Below, one piece after another: positions 34,551-44,129 of a stretch of DNA of 64,000 bases. The position numbers and the translations under genes are program-made. The notes beneath the pieces are model-generated. The model was given only the letters and a program-made list of their open reading frames with translations. It had not been told where the DNA came from and made no database searches. The stretch's first letter is position 1. Each line of letters begins with the position of its first letter. Origin of the DNA: Colletes latitarsis (taxonomy: Eukaryota > Arthropoda > Insecta > Hymenoptera > Colletidae); assembly GCF_051014445.1 (NCBI RefSeq), contig NC_135137.1, positions 24,801,501 to 24,865,500 on the forward strand, written 5' to 3'.

Positions 34551-34553
<3 letters not shown>

Positions 34554-34779
34554 CGCTAACGACACAATTGCTGGAATTTGTTCTAAGAACCGAGAATTTC
34601 TGCGAAGTTAGCTAGCAAAAACACGTAAATGGCCGCGGTATACTAATCTGTAGAAAAAATTCGACGTCAGCCCAACCTTCTAGAATTACGCGAATGCAAC
34701 TGTGGCGTCGCCTCCCATGCTCGTCACCAGAGGGGTCGCACTTTTACAAGCGCTCGACCGACACCTCCGTTGCTATATA
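34551..34779. other. Unassigned spacer
   Basis: No recognisable feature between the microsatellite and foldback B1. Confidence 0.3.
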
Positions 34780-36276
34780 CAGGGTGTCCCGTAAATAGTG
34801 TAAGAGCCGGAAATGTGGGGTAGCTGAGACGATTCTGAACAACAATTTCCTTTGCAAAAATGTCGGATGGAACTTCGTTTTTGAATTATTAACGAAAAAC
34901 ACTGACGAATCACGGCGCTTGCCTGCCGCGCGCTCAGGGCCGTCCGAACTAAGAGAGCCACCGTGTCGGGTAGGTAGCAAGATGTGCATCGGAGATACGT
35001 CGAGGAACGAATACAAATAATTAAAAATACTACCACTGCAACTGTTACCTCTGCGGATTGGATAAATCAGCCAGCTAAATCGAATTTATTAATTATTTGT
35101 ATTCGCTGTTTCCAAGGAAGAAGGAATAAAATGTGGGAAGATGCTCTCGGAATTTTTAGGAAATTAATTCTTCGCGCCTGAATGACGCTTCTCGCCAGAG
35201 TGTGTTAAAATTAAAATAAGAATTATTTTCAGAAAATTAAAATAAATACGGTAAGAACCATTTGTAATCGTTTGTTATTAAAAACTGTACTGGAAAAGCA
35301 GGCTGGATTTGTGCGTACCGAAACATTCTTCGCATGCAAGGGATTAATAGAGAATTAATTGAAATTCGCCTTACCCATTTACTTGCAAGTTGCAATAGGG
35401 CCGGTTAGTGCACCCCTGTCAATCATGGAAAGGTCGAAGACCCCAATAAAAATCAGCTGATGGGACGGCCCGGTCACTGCACTCGCTTCTTACCCCGAAA
35501 ACACTTCACAGCACGGTCACTAGCACTTTTCACTTTTACATTTTCGGGGTAAGAAGCGGGTGCAGTGACCGGGCCGTCCCATCAGCTGATTTTTATTGGG
35601 GTCTTCGACCTTTCCGTGATCGACAGGAGTGCACTAACCGAGCCTTATTGTCAGCGCAGCAGAGCAACTTGCTAGTAAATGGGTAAGTCGAATTTCAATT
35701 ATTTCTCTATTAAAGCCTTTGCATTCGAGGAATGTTTCGGTATGCACAAATCCAGTCTGCTTTTCCAGTACAGTTTTTAATAACAAACGATTACAAATGG
35801 TTCTTATCGTATTTATTTTAATTTTCTGAAAATAATTCTTATTTTAATTTTAACACACTGGCGAGAAGCGTTACTCAGGTGCGAAGAATTAATTTCCTAA
35901 AAATTCCGAGAGTATCTTCCCACATTTTATTCCTTCTTCCTTGGAAACAGCGAATACAAATAATTAATAAATTCGATTTAGCTGGCTGATATATCGAATC
36001 CACAGAGGTAACAGTTGCAGTGGTAGTATTTTTAATTATTTGTATTCGTTCCTCGACGTATCTCCGATGCACATCTTGCTACCTACCCAACACGGTGGCT
36101 CTCTTAGTTCGGACGGCCCTGAGCGCGCGGCAGGCAAGCGCCGTGATTCGTCAGTGTTTTTCGTTAATAATTCAAAAACGAAGCTCCATCCGACATTTTT
36201 GCAAAGGAAATTGTTGTTCAGAATCGTCTCAGCTACCCCACATTTCCGGCTCTTACACTATTTACGGGACACCCTG
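34780..36276. mobile_element. Family B foldback element, copy 1 (1.5-kb near-perfect hairpin)
   Basis: Inverted arms 34780-35501 and 35541-36276 are nearly identical, with a 39-base loop. Ends are CAGGGTGTCCCGTAAATAG and its inverse, with TA at 34778-34779 and 36277-36278, as for Tc1/mariner-type insertion. The open frames in the arms occur mirrored on both strands and have no protein family, so the element is non-autonomous. A small indel explains the 14-base difference in arm length. Confidence 0.88.
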
Positions 36277-36495
36277 TATACACTCCTCGAACGACATTTC
36301 CCAATATCCCAGTCGTCTAAGGCAGGGCTTGCTAGGAAGTCTTACTGATGAGTCCACTAGCAGGCCCGGACGAAACGCGCCCCCTTCTTTCCTTTTCTGC
36401 CTCCTACAAAATTCTCACGAGCAGACCCACACCGCAGCGACGCAGCGTCACACAACATAGATTCGAGAATCGCGGCCGAGTTTCTCCTGTCTCGG
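36277..36495. other. Unassigned spacer
   Basis: GC-mixed sequence with no recognised family. LINE homology begins abruptly at about 36496. Confidence 0.3.
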
Positions 36496-36991
36496 ACTCA
36501 CGCGATATTTAAATCATTGCTATTTTGAAAATATCTATTAAGAGTGGTTCCATCTTTATTGTTACGGTGACAATTTCAATTTTTATGGCGCGCGTTTAGA
36601 TCTTCCACTAAGAGTATTTTATTGGCACTATTTATTAACTTATCTATGTCGGATGTAGCAAAATTGTTTAGAGGTTTATTGTATACTGCTAGTATATAAG
36701 TACATTGTTTTCTAACTTTATGCAAATGTGCTCTATTGTAGTACTATTGTTTATTTGTATTTCTTGAAATGGTATATCATTTCTAATTAAGATTGCGACT
36801 CCTCCTCCAGTGCTATCGTTATCTTTGTAAATAGGGGTGTAATTCCTAATTTTGGGGCGAATACTATTATTAAGCCTTGTTTCATTTATGAGAAAGATAC
36901 CAATTTTGTGCCTTCCTAAAAATTCTTTTACATCAGGTATCTTTTCCCTGAGTCTATTTGCATTCCACGTACAAACAGAGATGTTAGCCAT
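36496..36991 (-). pseudogene. Jockey-like LINE ORF2 endonuclease, N-terminal part
   Basis: Starts at ATG 36989-36991 with M-A-N-I-S-V-C-T-W-N-A-N-R-L (the T-W-N-A/N opening of LINE endonucleases), then I-N-E-T-R-L (catalytic Glu), G-G-G-V-A-I-L-I-R, and, after the first stop near 36687, a V-E-D-L-N-A-R-H-K-N block equivalent to G-D-F-N-A. A TGA near 36571 stands where the family usually has Trp. The rear of ORF2 is missing. Confidence 0.8.
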
Positions 36992-37072
36992 GGTTATTTT
37001 GTAGTTCTATGGTGAAGTTGTAAAATACCTCGAATTTTTCCGCTGTATTGGAACAGTTTCTTAACCTATTGT

Positions 37073-37581
37073 TTACTTTCCTAACGTACTTAAACATTTT
37101 TGTAATGTCAACTTATCTAATTCGTTAAATTCGTTTACCAAGGAGTAGAATTTCGCTGTTGCGCGTGGGCTTTCTCCGTGGTTAGAATTTTCCTGGCTTT
37201 GTCCTTCTTTGTTCATTTTCCTTGAGTCCCATGCGATGACAACAAGTATAGGCGTTAACCTCAGCCGGGGGAAGTCCTTGTCGCTCGTTATATCGGGTAT
37301 ATGATGGTATTGTGTCCTCTTTCCTCTGGGTTCTTGAAGTTTTTTCCTTAGTGCTGTCCTTTCGGTTTGGTTGTTTCTTGCTTTTGACCGAGCCAGCTCT
37401 TCAAGGTAAATTCGGCAACTTGTAGAGTTTGCCGGATGTGCCTCTCCACAGCACATTTTGCTGGGTCTTTCCTGCTTTTTTGTGCATTCCCTTGTTATGT
37501 GCTCTTCAGCACATTTTGCTGGGTCTTCCCTGCTTTTTGTGTATTCCCTTGTTATGTGCTCTTCAGCACATTTCAGGCACC
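37073..37581 (-). pseudogene. Jockey-like LINE ORF1 (Gag-like) C-terminal part with duplicated zinc knuckle
   Basis: The minus strand carries cysteine-histidine segments of the form C-A-E-E-H-I-T-R-E-(Y/C)-T-K, repeated because of a 57-bp tandem duplication in the DNA, then C-C-G-E-A-H-P-A-N, and a basic tail (L-A-R-S-K-A-R-N...). This is the zinc-knuckle end of ORF1 of a Jockey-type LINE, upstream of the endonuclease ORF at 36991, as expected for gene order. The frame appears fused at its start with the arm of foldback B2, which replaced the 5' part at 37582. Confidence 0.7.
37449..37580. repeat. Tandem repeat, about 57 bp, 2.3 copies
   Basis: Units begin CAGCACATTTTGCTGGGTCT at 37449 and 37507, and a partial unit begins at 37564. 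It lies in the zinc-knuckle region of the LINE ORF1. Confidence 0.9.
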
Positions 37582-39057
37582 TGTCCCGTAAATGGTGTAA
37601 GAACCGGAAATGTGGGGTAGCAGAGACGATTCTGAACAACAATTTCCTTTGCAAAAATGTCGGATGGAGCTTCGTTTTTGAATTATTAACGAAAAACACT
37701 GACGAATCACGGCGCGCACCTGCCGCGCGCTCAGGGCCGTCCAAACTAAGAGAGCCACCGTGCCAGATAGGTAGCAAGATGTGCATCGGAGATACGTCGA
37801 GGAACGAATACAAATAATTAAAAATACTACCACTGCAACTGTTACCTCTGTGGATTCGATATATCAGCCAGCTAAATCGAATTTATTAATTATTTGTATT
37901 CGCTGTTTCCAAGGAAGATGGAATAAAATGTGGGAAGATGCTCTCGGAATTTTTAGGAAATTAATCCTTTGCACCCGAGTGACGCTTCTCGCCAGAGTGT
38001 TTTAAAATTAAAATAAGAATTATTTTCAGAAAATTAAAATAAATACGGTAAGAACCATTTGTAATCATTTGTTATTAAAAACTGTACTGGAAAAGCAGAC
38101 TGGATTTGTGCGTACCGAAACATTTCTTGAATGAAAGGGGTTAATAGAGAAATAATTGAAATTCGCCTTACCATTTACTTGCAAGTTGCAATAGGGCCGG
38201 TTAGTGCACCCCTGTCGATTATGGAAAGGTCGAAGTCCCCAATAAAAATCAGCTGATGAGACGGCCCGGTCACTGCATCCGCTTCTTACCCCGAAAACAC
38301 TTCACAGCACGGTCACTAGCACTTTTCACTTTCACATTTTCGGGGTAAGAAGCGGATGCAGTGACCGGGCCGTCTCATCAGCTGATTTTTATTGGGGACT
38401 TCGACCTTTCCATAATCGACAGGGGTGCACTAACCGGCCCTATTGCAACTTGCAAGTAAATGGTAAGGCGAATTTCAATTATTTCTCTATTAACCCCTTT
38501 CATTCGAGAAATGTTTCGGTACGCACAAATTCAGTCTGCTTTTCCAGTACAGTTTTTAATAACAAACGGTTACAAATGGTTCTTACCGTATTTATTTTAA
38601 TTTTCTGAAAATAATTCTTATTTTAATTTTAAAACACTCTGGCGAGAAGCGTCACTCGGGTGCGAAGGATTAATTTCCTAAAAATTCCGAGAGCATCTTC
38701 CCACATTTTATTCCTTCTTCATTGGAAACAGCGAATACAAATAATTAATAAATTCGATTTAGCTGGCTAATTTATCCAATCCGTAGAGGTAACAGTTGCG
38801 GTGATAGTATTTTTAATTATTTGTATTCGTTCCTTGACGTATCTCCGATGTACATCTTGCTACCTACCCAACACGGTAGGTCTCTTAGTTCGGACGGCCC
38901 TGAGCGCGCGGCAGGCGCGCGTCGTGATTCGTCAGTGTTTTTCGTTAATAATTCAAAAACGAAGCCCCATCCGACATTTTTGCAAAGGAAATTGTTGTTT
39001 AGAATCGTCTCAGTTACCCCACATTTCCGGTTCTTACACCATTTACGGGACACCCTG
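37582..39057. mobile_element. Family B foldback element, copy 2
   Basis: Arms 37582-38297 and 38337-39057 with the same 39-base loop as copy 1. The right end has the intact ACACCCTG terminus with TA at 39058-39059. The left end begins at TGTCCCGTAAATGG and lacks the outer CAGGG, joined directly to LINE sequence, so the left terminus is lost. No coding content. Confidence 0.85.
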
Positions 39058-39131
39058 TATATGGCGAAAGAGTAGAGGAACTGTGTGAAAACGCAAGAAG
39101 TAAAAGTGGTCGAATTAGTAGAATATTGTTT

Positions 39132-39474
39132 TGTAGCGACTTGGTCGCCACCATGTATTATTTCGGAGCGATAGGCGTTTTGGCGTCTAGACGGTCGCCG
39201 GGGTCGGCCGCGTGGTCGAAGCCGATTGTTGCCGTCGCGTTTGGCGGATGTTTAAGCGAAAATCGGAGACGGACTGTCGTTTGTCCGAGACAGATATAAA
39301 AACCCCGTAAGGAACAGGTGGAGGCCACTTGGTATCGATCGATCGCCGACGCGAGTCGCTGACCTGTATTTGGTATAGCCGTGTAGAAATTATAATAAAA
39401 ACGTTTGGTGTTACTCCCGCAGTATCGTGGTAAGGATCGAGTTATAATTCTTTGCCTATCCCGATCCCCCCACA
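39132..39474 (+). repeat. Gypsy-1 5' LTR
   Basis: 343 bp, TGTAGCGACT...CCCCCCACA. It contains TATAAAAA at 39295-39302 and an AATAAA polyadenylation signal at 39394-39399. It differs from the 3' LTR only in CCCCGTAAGG versus CCCCGTGAGG. Confidence 0.95.
39295..39302 (+). promoter_or_regulatory. TATA box of Gypsy-1
   Basis: TATAAAAA within the LTR, about 100 bases before the polyadenylation signal, placed as expected for the element's RNA polymerase II promoter. Confidence 0.65.
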
Positions 39475-39477
39475 AAT

Positions 39478-39495
39478 TGGTGACCCCGACGTGAT
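39478..39495 (+). other. Gypsy-1 primer-binding site, tRNA-Trp
   Basis: TGGTGACCCCGACGTGAT is complementary to the 3' end of eukaryotic tRNA-Trp with CCA (…ATCACGTCGGGGTCACCA). It lies three bases after the LTR. Confidence 0.88.
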
Positions 39496-39637
39496 CGTCG
39501 ACGCGGGAGTGAATTTTTTGTACGAAGTGCGAGTTTTTACGGAGCATTTTTAGTAACGTTTTATCGTGACTCTATTAGTGTAAGTGTAGTTTATTTAGTG
39601 TTAGTGACTCGTGTAGACTATAAGACTAACTTTCGAA

Positions 39638-40507
39638 ATGTCGGTGAGCAATGAAGGTGCCGGTTCGTCGGTGGCGAGTGCGTCCACGACCGCGCTCGAA
39701 CGGGTTAACTTCCGTGTGCCGGACTTTACCGCGGACGATCCGGAGCTGTGGTTCTGCGTTTTGGAGCGCAATTTCGCGGCAGGCGGAGTCACGTCCGACG
39801 GCGTCAAGACGAGTTACGTAACGGGCGCGCTCGGGCCGCGATATATCGCCGAAGTGCGCGATGTACTTTTAAATCCGCCGCTCACCGGTCTATACGACAC
39901 CCTGAAGAAGGAGTTAATCCGCCGGTTAAGTGTGTCCCAGGAACAGAAGACGAGAAGACTTCTGGAGCACGAGGAAATTGGAGATCGCAAGCCGTCGCAG
40001 TTCCTGCGACATTTGCGTGGCTTAGCGGGTACGTCGGTTTCCGAAGCCCTCCTACGAACCCTTTGGATGGGTCGGTTACCGGGAAATGTGCGGGCTATAT
40101 TGGCGACGCAGAAAGACGCGGCGTTGGACAAGGTCGCGGAGTTGGCGGACGCGATTTTGGATACCATGCCGGGGCGTCCTTTAGTGGCCGAGGCTGCCCT
40201 CGCGGGGGTACCACCACAGCTGGCTCCGGTGGATTCTGTGACTGAGCGGATGATGCAGTTGCTTATCACTCTGCAAAGCCAAACGGAGGTTATGCAGGGC
40301 CAAATTGCGGAATTGCGCGCCTCGCGAAGAGACCCTCGACCGTTCCGCCGTTACGATCGGAGACGCAGTGCATCGAGGCGCCGTTTCAATTCGCGAGAGA
40401 GATCGCCGTCGGCCAGCGGGATGTGCTGGTATCATGCAAGATACGGAGCTAGGACGCATCGATGTGTCGCGCCCTGTTCTTTTACACCGACGGCGGGAAA
40501 CGACTAG
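39638..40507 (+). CDS. gag: Gypsy-1 Gag
   Basis: 289-residue structural protein that would form the retrotransposon particle in the cytoplasm and bind its RNA. The first ATG after the leader is used. The N-terminal half carries F-R-V-P-D-F and W-F-C-V-L-E of insect Gypsy Gag, the middle the R-R-L-L-E-H-E-E-I-G-D-R-K-P-S-Q-F-L-R-H segment, and the C-terminus an arginine-rich stretch. It closes with the atypical Cys-His box C-X2-H-X9-C-X3-C at about residues 265-281. The stop (40505-40507) overlaps pol, and a GGGAAAC heptamer in the correct phase precedes it. No stops or frameshifts within. The base composition is more GC-rich than the surrounding repeats, which fits recent arrival. Confidence 0.93.
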   Translation: MSVSNEGAGSSVASASTTALERVNFRVPDFTADDPELWFCVLERNFAAGGVTSDGVKTSYVTGALGPRYIAEVRDVLLNPPLTGLYDTLKKELIRRLSVSQEQKTRRLLEHEEIGDRKPSQFLRHLRGLAGTSVSEALLRTLWMGRLPGNVRAILATQKDAALDKVAELADAILDTMPGRPLVAEAALAGVPPQLAPVDSVTERMMQLLITLQSQTEVMQGQIAELRASRRDPRPFRRYDRRRSASRRRFNSRERSPSASGMCWYHARYGARTHRCVAPCSFTPTAGND

Positions 40508-43500
40508 GGCAATCGCTGATGGCGGCTAGCGACTCCAGCCCGATGTTTCGCCGTCTTTTTGTTCTTGATCGGAGTTCGGGGACGCAGTTTTTGGTCGACA
40601 CGGGAGCCGACCTCTGTGTTTTCCCGAGGAAGTCAATCCGCGGACCATGTGCACGCTCGGAGTACGAGCTTTCCGCGGCGAATGGCACCCCGATTGCAAC
40701 GTACGGCACGAAGACCATGACCTTAAACTTGGGTCTCCGTCGGGATTTTACATGGAGGTTTGTCATCGCCGAGGTTTCCCGCGCCATCATCGGAGCGGAT
40801 TTCCTGGCGCATTTTGGGCTCCTGATCGATGTGCGGAATCAGCGGCTGATCGATCAGATCACCACGCTGGCAACGAGAGGCGCACCGGTTCGGGAGGACA
40901 CTCCCAGCATTAAGCAGGTACAAGGGGAGTCTGTTTTTCACGGATTATTACGGCGCTTTCCGGAAATCACCAAGCCGAGCGGAACGCCCACGGAAATCAA
41001 CCACGGGACATGTCATTTTGTTAGAACTACCCCAGGACCGTCCGTAGCATGCAAACCGCGGCGGCTTGCACCGGATCGTTTGAAGATAGCAAAGAAAGAA
41101 TTCGAAGACATGGTACGTTTGGGTATTGCGCGACCGGCCGAGAGTAGTTGGTCTTCACCCTTGCACTTAGTGCCGAAAAAGGGGAGCAGCTCGTGGAGAC
41201 CGTGCGGGGATTATCGAGCTCTTAATGCGCGTACGATTCCGGACCGGTATCCGGTTAGACATGTCGAAGATTTTGCTCAATCCTTACGCGGTAAAATAAT
41301 TTTTTCGACGATAGATTTAGTGAGAGCGTACAATCAGATTCCGGTAGCGGCCGAGGATATACCGAAAACTGCCATTACGACCCCTTTCGGGTTATTCGAA
41401 TTTCCATTCATGACGTTTGGCCTCCGTAATGCTGCTCAAACGTTCCAACGTTTTATCGACGAGGTATTACGGGAGCTAGATTTTTGCTATGCGTACATTG
41501 ACGACATATTAGTAGCGTCCAGTTCGGAATCAGAGCATTTGGAGCATTTAGAGATTTTGTTTAATCGCCTGAAACAGTATAGCGTAGTAGTAAATCCGAG
41601 GAAATGCGTTTTTAGTAGTAGCGAAGTCAAGTTCCTCGGGTACATCGTGTCCAAGGAAGGATCCAGCCCGGGGACAGATAAAATCAAAATTATTAAAGAC
41701 TTTCCTGAGCCAGTAACGGCGAAAGAGTTACGCCGTTTCCTGGGTATGATAAACTTCTACCGACGTTTCATACCCAGGGCGGCCCAAGCCCAGGCGCCGT
41801 TAAATGACCTCCTCGTAAACAATATTAAAGGGAAACAGCCTGTTGCGTGGACACCGGAGGCTCGCGAGGCGTTCATACAATGTAAGGAAGACCTGGCACA
41901 GGCGGCTCTCTTAGCGCACCCCAAAGAGAACGCACACGTGGCGCTTACCTGCGACGCCTCAAATTTTATGGTCGGAGCCGCCCTGCATCAACGTGTCGGT
42001 AGCAACTGGGAACCACTTTCTTTCTTTTCGGCAAAACTTTCACCTGTAGAGAGAAATTATTCGGCGTTCGACAGGGAACTGTTAGCCATATACCGAGCGA
42101 TAAAGCATTTCCGCCACCTTCTCGAAGGCAGACATTTCACAATTTTTACGGATCATAAACCTTTAATTTTCGCGTTTTCCGGCAATTCAGATAAGCATAC
42201 TCCAAAACAGATTCGATATTTAACTTTTATCAGCGAATTCACTACCGATATACAACACATTTCAGGCCGCGAGAACGTCGTCGCAGATGCTTTGTCGCGA
42301 ATAGAGGAAATAGAGGAAAAACTAGATTTTGAAGCGCTGGCAACAGCGCAGGCAGCAAATCCGGAATTGCGAGCGTTGATGCAGGGTGAATCAGGCATTA
42401 GATTTAAGCAATTGTCTGTCCCCGGTTCGAATGCGAGAGTTTGGTGCGACATTTCGACAAACCGTGTGCGGCCTTTTCTTACAGCTACTTTTAGACGGGC
42501 TGCGTTCGACGCACTGCACGGTCTAGCACACCCAGGTATTAACGCAACGGTCAAATGCGTGACGCAGCGTTACATCTGGCCGTCGATTAAAACAGATTGT
42601 CGCGAATGGACCCGCTCGTGCATACCTTGTCAGCGAAATAAAATTAGTAAGCATGTGTCGGCGCCGCTCGGATCTTTTCCTCGCCCTTCAGGACGTTTCG
42701 AGCACGTGCACATCGATATCGTTGTTTTACCGGTGTCTGAAGGGTATCGGTATTGTCTTACATGCGTAGACCGTTTTACACGATGGCCGGAGGCAATACC
42801 CTTGCGCGACCAAGAAGCCGTGACCGTCGCAAGAGCTTTTTACGAAGGCTGGATTTGTCGTTTTGGAACCCCGTTACGCGTGACCACGGATCAAGGGAGG
42901 CAGTTCGAGTCGTGCCTATTCAAAGAACTGAATTCTTTGGTAGGTTCGACACACTTCCATACCACAGCGTACCATCCGGCAGCTAATGGCATGGTGGAAA
43001 GATTCCACCGCCAGCTTAAGGCAGCGATTCGATGTCAACAAAACAATCGATGGACGGAAGTACTTCCGACCATCCTGCTGGGCATACGCGCAGCATGGAA
43101 GGAAGATTTGAAATCTACGTCCGGAGAATTAGTTTACGGCGAGTCTCTACGCTTGCCGGGCGAATTTTTATCGCCTTCGGTGGATAGTCGCGACACCGCT
43201 GTTTTTGTTAAAGACTTGCGACGCTATTTCCGAAATGTTGGACCGACGGAGGGATCACGACACGGCAATTCGCGAATTTTCGTATTTAAAAATTTGAGTA
43301 GTTGTAAATACGTCTTTCTTAGGCGAGACTCCGCGAAAGCCATATTGCAGGCTCCGTATGATGGTCCATTCGAAGTCATAAGTAGAACGGATAAGGTAGT
43401 AACTGTTAAGATAGGTGATAAGCATAGTGTAGTGTCGATCAATAGAGTTAAGCCAGCGTACAGCCTAGCGGAAGAAATTGCGATACCGCCGGAGCAGGTA

Positions 43501-43686
43501 CAAGTAATACCTTTGCAGGTCATGGTGCCTCCCAGTACCGGGACAGTACCGCGGCCAGCACAAAGTACTGCAACAGCAGTACAGCCTCCTCGAGTACCTG
43601 TGCCAGAGCCCATCGCGGCACGTGGTACCACGCGATCCGGTAGGCGAGTTAGATTTCCAGATAGATACCAGGCGGGATTTTCGTAA
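40462..43686 (+). CDS. pol: Gypsy-1 Pol: protease, reverse transcriptase, RNase H, integrase
   Basis: 1074 codons are open from 40462, but translation most likely enters by minus-one frameshift at 40495-40501 rather than at the first ATG. Domains in order: retropepsin with L-V-D-T-G-A-D near residue 40; RT with W-R-P-C-G-D-Y near 250, F-G-L-R-N-A near 322 and catalytic Y-I-D-D near 350; RNase H with T-C-D-A-S, F-D-R-E-L-L-A-I-Y and F-T-D-H-K-P-L between about 495 and 565; the H-X3-H...C-X2-C zinc region near 695-735; the integrase core with H-I-D-I, T-T-D-Q-G and M-V-E-R-F-H giving D, D and E; and a basic tail ending near the polypurine tract. Every catalytic residue I can check is present. 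Confidence 0.95.
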   Translation: MCRALFFYTDGGKRLGQSLMAASDSSPMFRRLFVLDRSSGTQFLVDTGADLCVFPRKSIRGPCARSEYELSAANGTPIATYGTKTMTLNLGLRRDFTWRFVIAEVSRAIIGADFLAHFGLLIDVRNQRLIDQITTLATRGAPVREDTPSIKQVQGESVFHGLLRRFPEITKPSGTPTEINHGTCHFVRTTPGPSVACKPRRLAPDRLKIAKKEFEDMVRLGIARPAESSWSSPLHLVPKKGSSSWRPCGDYRALNARTIPDRYPVRHVEDFAQSLRGKIIFSTIDLVRAYNQIPVAAEDIPKTAITTPFGLFEFPFMTFGLRNAAQTFQRFIDEVLRELDFCYAYIDDILVASSSESEHLEHLEILFNRLKQYSVVVNPRKCVFSSSEVKFLGYIVSKEGSSPGTDKIKIIKDFPEPVTAKELRRFLGMINFYRRFIPRAAQAQAPLNDLLVNNIKGKQPVAWTPEAREAFIQCKEDLAQAALLAHPKENAHVALTCDASNFMVGAALHQRVGSNWEPLSFFSAKLSPVERNYSAFDRELLAIYRAIKHFRHLLEGRHFTIFTDHKPLIFAFSGNSDKHTPKQIRYLTFISEFTTDIQHISGRENVVADALSRIEEIEEKLDFEALATAQAANPELRALMQGESGIRFKQLSVPGSNARVWCDISTNRVRPFLTATFRRAAFDALHGLAHPGINATVKCVTQRYIWPSIKTDCREWTRSCIPCQRNKISKHVSAPLGSFPRPSGRFEHVHIDIVVLPVSEGYRYCLTCVDRFTRWPEAIPLRDQEAVTVARAFYEGWICRFGTPLRVTTDQGRQFESCLFKELNSLVGSTHFHTTAYHPAANGMVERFHRQLKAAIRCQQNNRWTEVLPTILLGIRAAWKEDLKSTSGELVYGESLRLPGEFLSPSVDSRDTAVFVKDLRRYFRNVGPTEGSRHGNSRIFVFKNLSSCKYVFLRRDSAKAILQAPYDGPFEVISRTDKVVTVKIGDKHSVVSINRVKPAYSLAEEIAIPPEQVQVIPLQVMVPPSTGTVPRPAQSTATAVQPPRVPVPEPIAARGTTRSGRRVRFPDRYQAGFS
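40495..40501 (+). promoter_or_regulatory. Minus-one ribosomal frameshift heptamer GGGAAAC
   Basis: In the gag frame the codons read GCG GGA AAC GAC TAG, so the heptamer is G GGA AAC, exactly the X-XXY-YYZ phase of canonical retroviral slippery sites. The same heptamer is used at gag-pro/gag-pol junctions of several retroviruses. Slipping back one base enters the open pol frame. The inverted pentamers TCGCT (40513-40517) and AGCGA (40528-40532) start 11 bases downstream and could form a small stem. Confidence 0.8.
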
Positions 43687-43707
43687 TTTAAGTTAAGCTA
43701 AATACTA

Positions 43708-43719
43708 GCGGGGGGGTGA
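43708..43719 (+). other. Gypsy-1 polypurine tract
   Basis: AGCGGGGGGGTGA-type purine run directly before the 3' LTR, the plus-strand primer for DNA synthesis. Confidence 0.8.
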
Positions 43720-44062
43720 TGTAGCGACTTGGTCGCCACCATGTATTATTTCGGAGCGATAGGCGTTTTGGCGTCTAGACGGTCGCCGGGGTCGGCCGCG
43801 TGGTCGAAGCCGATTGTTGCCGTCGCGTTTGGCGGATGTTTAAGCGAAAATCGGAGACGGACTGTCGTTTGTCCGAGACAGATATAAAAACCCCGTGAGG
43901 AACAGGTGGAGGCCACTTGGTATCGATCGATCGCCGACGCGAGTCGCTGACCTGTATTTGGTATAGCCGTGTAGAAATTATAATAAAAACGTTTGGTGTT
44001 ACTCCCGCAGTATCGTGGTAAGGATCGAGTTATAATTCTTTGCCTATCCCGATCCCCCCACA
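43720..44062 (+). repeat. Gypsy-1 3' LTR
   Basis: 343 bp, one substitution relative to the 5' LTR. Confidence 0.95.
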
Positions 44063-44129
44063 GTTTAAAATTATTTATTTTTTGTTAATTACCTTTATTC
44101 AGTTAATAAAGTATTACTATAAATATAAA

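Larger units (their letters stand above)
39132..44062 (+). mobile_element. Ty3/Gypsy retrotransposon, CsRn1-type, complete
   Basis: 4931 bp with 343-bp LTRs (39132-39474 and 43720-44062) that differ at a single position, and a GTTT target duplication at 39128-39131 and 44063-44066. Internal order: tRNA-Trp primer site, gag, pol (protease, RT, RNase H, integrase) in the minus-one frame, polypurine tract. All reading frames are intact. The tRNA-Trp primer together with the CHCC box in Gag matches what is known of the CsRn1 clade. Near-identical LTRs mean recent insertion. Confidence 0.95.

Noticed and set aside
34330..34615. Long Ser-Leu and Arg-Glu repeat open frames across the (TC)n tract
   Set aside because: They exist only because a dinucleotide repeat is open in several frames on both strands. 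No domain or conserved flank.
34744..39088. Recurring 60-100 residue open frames in the family B arms (also at 59266-59754)
   Set aside because: They appear mirrored on both strands of each hairpin and in overlapping frames. Their conservation reflects repeat identity, not coding.
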